5,782 nucleotides of DNA from CAYIHX01 sp964363305 (GTDB lineage Bacteria; Bdellovibrionota; UBA1018): the NCBI GenBank assembly GCA_964363305.1, contig CAYIHX010000091.1, forward strand, positions 1 through 5,782, written 5' to 3'. This document shows positions 1 through 3,550 of this stretch, in pieces. Made by a program: the position numbers and the translations under genes. Within the stretch, counting starts at the first letter, position 1. Every line of letters starts with the position of its first letter. The notes beneath the pieces are model-generated. The model saw only the letters and a program-made list of their open reading frames with translations, had not been told where the DNA came from and did no database searches.

Positions 1-99
1 CGAGGGCTCCGTCGTCGGGACCTCCTCCACACAACCTGTATAGAAAATCGCAAAAGCGGCCAGCCATTGCACATATCCCGAACGATATTTTCTATGCAT
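1..99 (-). CDS. Small lipoprotein, N-terminal part only (runs off left edge)
   Basis: The minus strand stays open from an ATG pair at 97-102 to the left edge, giving 33-34 codons. What is visible is an export signal: a basic start (MHRKYRSG), a hydrophobic run (WLAAFAIF) and then Tyr-Thr-Gly-Cys, followed by an acidic, Pro/Thr-rich stretch (VEEVPTTEPS) as is usual just after a lipidated cysteine. The lipobox is imperfect, because Tyr at -3 is not a preferred residue, so lipidation is likely but not certain. GGAG at 105-108 lies 5 nt before the second ATG (99-97) but only 2 nt before the first (102-100), so I take the second. The gene lies 97 nt downstream of another small lipoprotein gene on the same strand and shares the Arg-Lys-Tyr start with it. 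Function cannot be told, since the mature protein is outside the window. Confidence 0.65.
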   Translation of the reverse strand, partial: MHRKYRSGYVQWLAAFAIFYTGCVEEVPTTEPS

Positions 100-155
100 C
101 ATGTCTCCAGATGTTGCTCATCACGTTGTTGCCTGATGTTCATCTTCATACTTTT

Positions 156-183
156 TTGAAATGAGGTCTAGAGCAAATTTCAA
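156..183. repeat. Interrupted palindrome between the two lipoprotein genes
   Basis: Seven-base arms TTGAAAT (156-162) and ATTTCAA (177-183) flank a centred six-base palindrome TCTAGA (167-172), with four unmatched bases on each side. It lies in the 97-nt gap between the stop of the upstream lipoprotein gene and the start of the downstream one. On the transcribed (minus) strand it is followed by A residues, not T residues, so it does not look like an intrinsic terminator. The two-level symmetry would fit a binding site for a dimeric regulator, but the AT-rich arms could also arise by chance. Confidence 0.3.
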
Positions 184-196
184 CGGAGGGACATGG

Positions 197-469
197 TCAT
201 TGGCCCGGTACGGCCGCACAATTCACGATAGTCCCATTTCCGTACACACCAGTAACGACGAGAGATTCGGTGCAAATAAACCGCTTGCCACGACATATAG
301 CAGTCCAAGAGGCGGGCAAGATGGCAAAATCAGGCGCATCGGGAACGTCAACATCATCTGGCAGACATCCCACATGCCCAGCGGACTTCCGCTGGTAATT
401 CATGGTTGTGCATCCTGCCGAAGCAAGCATGATCGCGACTACACATCCGTATTTTCTGTAAAGTTTCAT
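197..469 (-). CDS. Small cysteine-rich lipoprotein, 90 residues
   Basis: The frame is open further upstream, but the natural start is the internal ATG at 469. From there the protein begins with a textbook lipoprotein signal: MKLYRKYG, hydrophobic CVVAIMLA, then Ser-Ala-Gly-Cys with the lipidated cysteine at residue 20. The mature part of 70 residues holds four more cysteines (35, 59, 66, 84) and the block Trp-Thr-Ala-Ile-Cys-Arg-Gly-Lys-Arg-Phe-Ile-Cys at 55-66. From memory, a similar 'W-T-A-x-C-x-G-K/R-x-F/Y-x-C' block recurs in small secreted proteins and lipoproteins of myxobacteria and relatives. I know of no assigned function. The four cysteines could form two disulfides outside the cytoplasm. 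The residues before the signal (from 604) carry no recognisable domain, so the longer start is unlikely. The ribosome-binding site is weak (GGTAG about 7 nt before ATG). Role unknown; probably periplasm-facing and membrane-anchored. Confidence 0.78.
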   Translation of the reverse strand: MKLYRKYGCVVAIMLASAGCTTMNYQRKSAGHVGCLPDDVDVPDAPDFAILPASWTAICRGKRFICTESLVVTGVYGNGTIVNCAAVPGQ

Positions 470-967
470 TCGTGCTACCAAGCGCTCCCGTTCATGCTCT
501 GAAGAGTCAATACGTGCCTGCGACCCGCCATACGGAGACATCTGCATACTCATCAATGAAGTACCCCACCTCAACGGCCTGATGAACTCCCTCGTCAAAA
601 GCAATCCGACCTTGCTTGAGCTGCCCTGCTACGATGGGCCTGGGCATTAAGGAGGCTAAACCGGCCTGGGTCCGCTTCAACGAGATTATTCCGAAGTTTG
701 AACGACAACCCAAAAGCAACAAAGGTGCCCGTCAGAAAGTATGCAAGTCTCCGTTTCGGATTCATTGACAGGACCCCAGCTTTTCGTTCTGTAAAATATT
801 TATGCAGCATCCAGGCTATCGAGCTTCTCCTTTACGGTAAATCACGCACCCGATTCGAGGAAGAAAAAAATCCTTTCAATGAATCCAATTGAGCAAACGA
901 TTGAGCCCTAGCGGCAGATCGCCGCCTCTACGTCGCCAAATTCCTTGGCAGCAGAATTTTATGAAAT
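470..967. other. Gene-poor, AT-richer stretch with no convincing gene
   Basis: About 500 bases lie between the small lipoprotein gene and the reading frame that follows the antitoxin. Open frames on both strands are short, start at poor sites and mostly do not look like protein. The one partial exception is the minus-strand stretch described separately at 507-722. Base composition is lower in GC than the right half: a hand count of the line 781-840 gives 23 GC in 60, against 40 in 60 for 4921-4980. The stretch must contain the promoter for the lipoprotein gene at 469, but I could not pick out a -35/-10 pair with good spacing. Confidence 0.5.
507..722 (-). pseudogene. Possible remnant of a LysR-type regulator C-terminus
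   Basis: In the minus-strand frame ending at 507 the translation contains AGLASLMPRPIVAGQLKQGR followed by an acidic stretch and Gly-Tyr-Phe. This resembles the end of LysR-family effector domains, which often read 'AGLG-ALLPR-LVA--L--GRLV' with a Tyr-rich strand after it. The residues directly before the match (Asn-Asn-Leu-Val-Glu-Ala) would fit the same domain but lie in a different frame, as a one-base frameshift would produce. No helix-turn-helix domain or start is visible, and the only starts are TTG codons. The resemblance is by eye and short; it may be coincidence, and the frame ends without the usual LysR C-terminal helix. Confidence 0.2.
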
Positions 968-1066
968 TTAGTCCCAACCCCGAACCGAATCCGCCTTCCC
1001 CATCTCTTCCCGCACGACTTCCCGGATGGTCTCGCGCAGCTCGGGGTCGACTTGCTTGCCGAACAT
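968..1066 (-). CDS. Possible 32-residue protein downstream of the antitoxin
   Basis: One codon after the antitoxin stop, in the same frame, an ATG at 1066 opens 32 codons ending in TAA at 968. The product begins MFGKQVDPEL, continues with Arg-Glu-Thr-Ile-Arg-Glu-Val-Val-Arg-Glu-Glu-Met and ends VRGWD. It is highly charged and would form an amphipathic helix. Most of its codons end in G or C, as in the real genes here, which is more than expected of random sequence in this AT-richer flank. There is no ribosome-binding site, so it would depend on re-initiation after the antitoxin stop 3 nt earlier, or on stop-codon readthrough. It could be a third gene of the toxin-antitoxin operon, the tail of a gene fused here by recombination, or chance. 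I recognise no family. Confidence 0.3.
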   Translation of the reverse strand: MFGKQVDPELRETIREVVREEMGKADSVRGWD

Positions 1067-1069
1067 GGA

Positions 1070-1381
1070 TTACGACGCAACCTTGGTTTCAACCGAAAGC
1101 TTAAGCCCGAGGGCGGAGAGAACTGCGGTCAGGCTTCCGAGTTCCGGGTTTCCTTGTTTGGAAAGCATTGTATAGAGCCCCTCGCGGTTCAGGTTGGCGT
1201 CGCGGGCAAGTTGAGACATTCCGATCCCACGGGCCTCGGCTACGTTTCGAAGAGCCAAGAGGAAGAGTTCGGGCATGTCGCTCTCTTCAAGGGATGCGCG
1301 AAGGTATCCAATCGCTTCTTCAGGATCTTTCAGGGAATTGATCAAGTCTTCGTGGTAGGTCCGTTTCTTCGCTTTATCCAT
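1070..1381 (-). CDS. Antitoxin of type II toxin-antitoxin pair, XRE family (HI1420 type)
   Basis: A 103-residue cytoplasmic antitoxin that should bind and neutralise the toxin encoded just upstream and repress the shared promoter. The N-terminal third (residues 1-38, TYHEDLINSLKDPEEAIGYL and so on) matches the region that precedes the DNA-binding domain in the HI1420-type 'addiction module antidote' family. Residues about 42-76 form the helix-turn-helix (ALRNVAEARG, then SQLARDANLNREGLYTMLS), followed by Gly-Asn-Pro-Glu and VLSALGLKLSVE, all characteristic of the family. The frame extends ten codons upstream of the ATG at 1381, but GGAGGAG at 1384-1390 directly precedes this ATG, so the shorter start is chosen. 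ATG overlaps the toxin stop by 8 nt (ATGGATAA), implying coupled translation. Length is normal for the family, and all expected blocks are present. Confidence 0.93.
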   Translation of the reverse strand: MDKAKKRTYHEDLINSLKDPEEAIGYLRASLEESDMPELFLLALRNVAEARGIGMSQLARDANLNREGLYTMLSKQGNPELGSLTAVLSALGLKLSVETKVAS

Positions 1382-1709
1382 ATCTCCTCCGGTAGTCAGC
1401 CCAATAAGCATGGGCGGTTTTGATATCCTTGCGTTGAGAGCTTTTGTCTCCGCCGTTCAATAGAACGACGAGGCGGTTTCCGATCTGGCCGAAGTACACC
1501 CGATACCCTGGGCCGAGGTCTATTTTAAGCTCGGTCACCCCTTCGCCGACCGACTCGCAGTGTCCCATATTTCCAAGGATGACTCGGTCGATACGGGCCC
1601 TAATTTTTTGACGCCCTTCTTTATCTCTCAGAGAGGAGATCCAGTCGGCGAAGGGGCCCTTCCCATCTTCAGTCTCGTAGTACTCAATCTCTCTCTCCTG
1701 AGCTTCCAC
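1374..1709 (-). CDS. Toxin of type II toxin-antitoxin pair, RelE/ParE superfamily (HI1419/HigB type)
   Basis: A 111-residue toxin of the 'phage-derived Gp49-like / HI1419' branch of the RelE/ParE superfamily. Relatives such as HigB and RelE cut mRNA at the ribosome, so growth arrest by mRNA cleavage is the likely activity, inferred from family membership. Family blocks are intact: YYETEDGKGPFADWISSL (10-27), RARIDRVILGNMG (37-49), ELKIDLGPGYRVYF (60-73), LLNGGDK (83-89) and QRKDIKTA (92-99). The only usable start is GTG at 1709; no ATG, GTG or TTG follows in frame before the conserved Tyr-Tyr, and a stop lies six codons upstream. The toxin gene comes first and the antitoxin second, the normal order for this branch. 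No ribosome-binding site precedes the GTG, and the predicted promoter would start the transcript about there. The full length and intact core suggest an active gene. Confidence 0.92.
   Translation of the reverse strand: MEAQEREIEYYETEDGKGPFADWISSLRDKEGRQKIRARIDRVILGNMGHCESVGEGVTELKIDLGPGYRVYFGQIGNRLVVLLNGGDKSSQRKDIKTAHAYWADYRRRYG
1384..1390 (-). promoter_or_regulatory. Ribosome-binding site of the antitoxin
   Basis: GGAGGAG on the minus strand, lying 2 nt before the ATG at 1381 (4 nt if only GGAGG pairs). It lies within the toxin's last codons and decides the antitoxin start over an in-frame upstream codon at 1411. The contrast with the toxin's missing site suggests the antitoxin is translated more strongly than the toxin. 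Confidence 0.75.
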
Positions 1710-1715
1710 ATCTAG

Positions 1716-1744
1716 ACTGTAGACTTAAACCTACACCAAGTCAA
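1716..1744 (-). promoter_or_regulatory. Predicted sigma-70-type promoter of the toxin-antitoxin operon
   Basis: On the minus strand TTGACT (1744-1739, five of six consensus bases) is followed after exactly 17 nt by TACAGT (1721-1716, four of six). Transcription would start about 7 nt further on, near 1709, which is the toxin's GTG. The mRNA would then have almost no leader, which fits the absence of a ribosome-binding site for the toxin. A start site within a few bases upstream is also possible. Confidence 0.5.
1719..1734. promoter_or_regulatory. Imperfect palindrome inside the promoter, possible antitoxin operator
   Basis: The 16 bases GTAGACTTAAACCTAC read the same on both strands at 12 of 16 positions (GTAG, TTAA, CTAC). 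They fill most of the space between the predicted -35 and -10 boxes. XRE antitoxins of this type usually repress their own operon from such a site, so this is a reasonable operator candidate. The assignment rests on position and symmetry only. Confidence 0.35.
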
Positions 1745-1805
1745 GCCCCCGCCCCTCAGCCGCCCCAGTTGAGTTAACCCCGCAGCCCGAGCCGCTCGCC
1801 ATTCT

Positions 1806-1810
1806 GAGGA
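1806..1810 (+). promoter_or_regulatory. Ribosome-binding site of the secreted repeat protein
   Basis: GAGGA ends 8 nt before the ATG at 1819. Together with the signal peptide that begins at this ATG it supports the chosen start. I saw no convincing plus-strand promoter in the 109-nt divergent gap (1710-1818); TTGAGT at 1769 has no matching -10 box. Confidence 0.6.
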
Positions 1811-1818
1811 TCCCGCCC

Positions 1819-2751
1819 ATGAAAAACTACATCCAGTTCAGCCTCGTAGTCTGCGCGATGGCAATAAGTCACTCGAGCCACGCCGCCCCGGTCCGCCTCG
1901 CTGTGCCTGTACTCACGGCCCTGAAAGTCTCGAAGCCGATCTTCGCGCCAGGTGAAGATTTAGCTCTCAACTTTCGGGTCGCACGTCATGGAGCGAGCGT
2001 TCCGAATGGCTGCTGCGTTTCAGTAGGACTATCGCCAGATGGAATCCAAGTATTTAAGGCCTCCGACGGCGTGAACGGCTTGATCACTGCCGTTGGCGGC
2101 GGGCGGTTCACCGTGACTCATCTACCGATCAGCTACTTCGTCAACTCGACGGACAATCTATTTACGCTGATGCAGTTTCAATTCATGGATGTGTCCGGAC
2201 AATCCGTTAGCCTCTCCGCCGACTCCCCGACCGACTCCTTCTACAAAGACCAAAATGAACAAATCACCACGATTCCATTGGTGACTTTCACGATTCAGGT
2301 GAATCCAAACGCGGATGTCACACCGCCCAGCCTATCGGCCCTGAGCGCAGATCAAGCCATCTATCATCCGGGCGATGTCTTTCGACTCAACATCACTGCG
2401 ACCGATGCACGATCTGGCGTAGAAGAAGGCTGCTGTTCCGCGATTGGAATCTCTCCCTCGACCGACGCACTCTTTCGAGACTCCAATGCTTACAACGGCC
2501 ACGTTGTTTCGCGCGGAAGCCCCCAGTACCAAATAACGAACTTTCAAATTCGAACGGACGTCGACCCCACCGTGCAAAACTACGCCCTGACGAGCCTTTC
2601 TCTGTCAGATCGCGCCGGAAACATGCTCACTCTCACCCAAGCAAACCCAGAAGACGCGACTTATTCCGATCAAAACGGAACGGTGACGTCGCTTGGAATC
2701 GTGCGTTTCCAGGTGCTTCCCAATGAGGCGCATAGGCACAAGAGGCGCTGA
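1819..2751 (+). CDS. Secreted protein of two tandem Ig-like repeats with Gly-Cys-Cys motifs
   Basis: A 310-residue protein whose first 22 residues form a Sec signal (MKN, hydrophobic YIQFSLVVCAMAI, then Ser-His-Ala before the cut at A22/A23). There is no lipobox and no C-terminal anchor, so the protein is released to the periplasm or outside the cell. The mature part is a tandem repeat, about 32-164 and 172-302, with landmarks held at an exact 140-residue offset: PGE/PGD (44/184), Gly-Cys-Cys (64-66/204-206), Asp of the 'DxxG' turn (124/264), Tyr-x-Asp-Gln-Asn (142-146/282-286), Val-x-Phe (155/295). The phrases 'TPPSLSALS', 'PGDVFRLNITATD-RSGV' and 'D-AGN' resemble bacterial Ig-like beta-sandwich repeats of surface and adhesion proteins. 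The C-terminus is a basic tail (HRHKRR). The protein's family and function are not recognised. It is divergent from the toxin-antitoxin pair and convergent with the pheT-ihfA-merR unit, with only 27 nt between stops. Carbohydrate or surface binding is possible but unproven. Confidence 0.88.
   Translation: MKNYIQFSLVVCAMAISHSSHAAPVRLAVPVLTALKVSKPIFAPGEDLALNFRVARHGASVPNGCCVSVGLSPDGIQVFKASDGVNGLITAVGGGRFTVTHLPISYFVNSTDNLFTLMQFQFMDVSGQSVSLSADSPTDSFYKDQNEQITTIPLVTFTIQVNPNADVTPPSLSALSADQAIYHPGDVFRLNITATDARSGVEEGCCSAIGISPSTDALFRDSNAYNGHVVSRGSPQYQITNFQIRTDVDPTVQNYALTSLSLSDRAGNMLTLTQANPEDATYSDQNGTVTSLGIVRFQVLPNEAHRHKRR
1912..2724 (+). repeat. Intragenic tandem duplication, 420-nt period
   Basis: Two diverged copies (about 1912-2310 and 2332-2724) within the secreted-protein gene. 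At the protein level the landmarks stay at a constant 140-residue spacing from the PGE/PGD motif to the Val-x-Phe strand, so there is no net insertion or deletion between them. DNA identity is low, so the duplication is old. Confidence 0.8.
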
Positions 2752-2778
2752 AAATCAGCCCAGCCGGCGAGCCCCCCC

Positions 2779-3183
2779 TCAAACCCGAAAAAGAAGATCC
2801 ACCGGCTGCTCCAGCCAGGCGCGAAGACCGGCGATCGCCTCGCGCACCCCGATGACCTCCGGACGAACCGGCACCTCAGGAAAATCAGCACCGCGAAGCT
2901 CGCGCAATTTTTTCTTCGCGCCCTCGATCGAATAGCGCTCTTCATGAAGCAGCTTCTTGATGAGAAGAAGCCGCTCCACCTCTCCCCGCTGGTAGACGCG
3001 GTGGCCACTCAAGGCCTTCTTTGGCGAAACCTGGGGGAACTCCGTCTCCCAGTAGCGAAGCACGTAGGGCTTCACGCCCACGATCGAAGCGACATCCCCG
3101 ATCCGAAAAAACAAGCGGCCCGACGGAAGGAGGCCGCTCGATTCTTTCTCCGGCTTACGTTTCGTCATCGTCGTCATCATCAT
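2779..3183 (-). CDS. MerR-family transcriptional regulator (pheT-ihfA-linked type)
   Basis: A 134-residue DNA-binding protein. Residues about 25-93 form the MerR winged helix-turn-helix: FFRIGDVASIVGVKPYVLRY (25-44) with the typical VLRYWETEF, then the wing around Gly-His-Arg-Val-Tyr (60-64), and EVERLLLIKKLLHEERYSIE with GAKKKL. There is no cysteine anywhere, so the metal-sensing mode of classical MerR is excluded. The remaining about 40 residues are too short for a large ligand domain and probably serve for dimerisation. A MerR gene of this kind directly after ihfA in the pheST unit is a recurrent arrangement; its target is not established to my knowledge. The start is uncertain: ATG codons at 3183, 3180, 3177 and 3168 all lie inside the last codons of ihfA and none has a clear ribosome-binding site, so translation is probably coupled to ihfA. 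The conserved domain begins about 20 residues later, so the choice does not affect function. Confidence 0.93.
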   Translation of the reverse strand: MMMTTMTKRKPEKESSGLLPSGRLFFRIGDVASIVGVKPYVLRYWETEFPQVSPKKALSGHRVYQRGEVERLLLIKKLLHEERYSIEGAKKKLRELRGADFPEVPVRPEVIGVREAIAGLRAWLEQPVDLLFRV

Positions 3184-3508
3184 GACCCGAACGAGTCGAG
3201 TCGGGAATGATCGGCTTTCCTTCCAGGGCCGAGTTCACTTCCGAACGCAGCACCTGGGAGGGCCGAAAAGTCAGAACCCGGCGAGCCGAGATCTCAATGC
3301 TTTCACCCGTCTGCGGATTACGACCCACTCGCGAACGCTTTTCGCGAACGATAAAATTGCCGAACCCGGAAATCTTGATCTTCGAGCCCTGAGAAAGCGT
3401 GCCTTTCAGGGTATCGAACACCAGCTCCACCAGATCCGCTGCTTCCTTCTTGGAGAAACCCACCTTTTGGTACAGGGCTTCGACGATATCAGCCTTAGTC
3501 ATTGCCAC
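3155..3508 (-). CDS. ihfA: Integration host factor alpha-type subunit (HU/IHF family)
   Basis: A small nucleoid protein that bends DNA as a dimer, acting in gene regulation, recombination and replication. The HU/IHF fold covers residues 3-95: MTKADIVEALYQKVGFSKKEA dimer helices, ISGFGNF (46-52), the beta arm with Gly-Arg-Asn-Pro-Gln-Thr-Gly (62-68) carrying the DNA-intercalating proline 65, and ARRVLTFRPSQ (75-85). Position directly after pheT identifies it as ihfA rather than ihfB or an HU gene. GGAGGA at 3518-3523 lies 9 nt before GTG 3508 and 15 nt before ATG 3502, so GTG is preferred. At 117 residues it is longer than the roughly 99 of E. coli IhfA. The extra part is a C-terminal tail that ends in six aspartates, Glu and Thr, and those codons overlap the MerR gene start. 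The gene begins 42 nt after the pheT stop with no terminator between, so it is co-transcribed. Confidence 0.95.
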   Translation of the reverse strand: MAMTKADIVEALYQKVGFSKKEAADLVELVFDTLKGTLSQGSKIKISGFGNFIVREKRSRVGRNPQTGESIEISARRVLTFRPSQVLRSEVNSALEGKPIIPDSTRSGHDDDDDDET

Positions 3509-3517
3509 GGTTCGATC

Positions 3518-3523
3518 TCCTCC
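3518..3523 (-). promoter_or_regulatory. Ribosome-binding site of ihfA
   Basis: GGAGGA on the minus strand in the 42-nt gap after pheT. It stands 9 nt from GTG 3508 and 15 nt from ATG 3502, which favours the GTG start. Its strength suggests ihfA is translated independently of pheT, fitting the higher protein amounts expected of a nucleoid protein. Confidence 0.75.
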
Positions 3524-3550
3524 GTTAGATCTTCAACAGGACTTGATCCG

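Noticed and set aside
595..765. Minus-strand 56-codon frame starting MNPKRRLAYF with a hydrophobic stretch
   Set aside because: The start resembles a signal peptide, but no ribosome-binding site precedes it, the rest has no protein character, and it overlaps the frame with the LysR-like match.
911..925. Hairpin GCGGC-AGATC-GCCGC downstream of the toxin-antitoxin pair
   Set aside because: A five-base stem without an adjacent T-run; the nearest T-rich run on the minus strand is some 40 bases further on, so it is not a credible intrinsic terminator.
1382..1411. Ten-codon longer antitoxin start at 1411
   Set aside because: The added residues are not part of the family, they overlap the toxin gene further, and the GGAGGAG directly precedes the ATG at 1381.
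2747..2759. Small hairpin GCTGA-AAA-TCAGC at the end of the secreted-protein gene, facing merR
   Set aside because: The stem is only 5 bp with no T-run on either strand, so it is too weak to call a terminator even though it sits between convergent genes.
2752..2778. tRNA gene after merR, as found after ihfA/merR in some proteobacteria
   Set aside because: Only 27 bases separate merR from the convergent gene, so there is no room for one.
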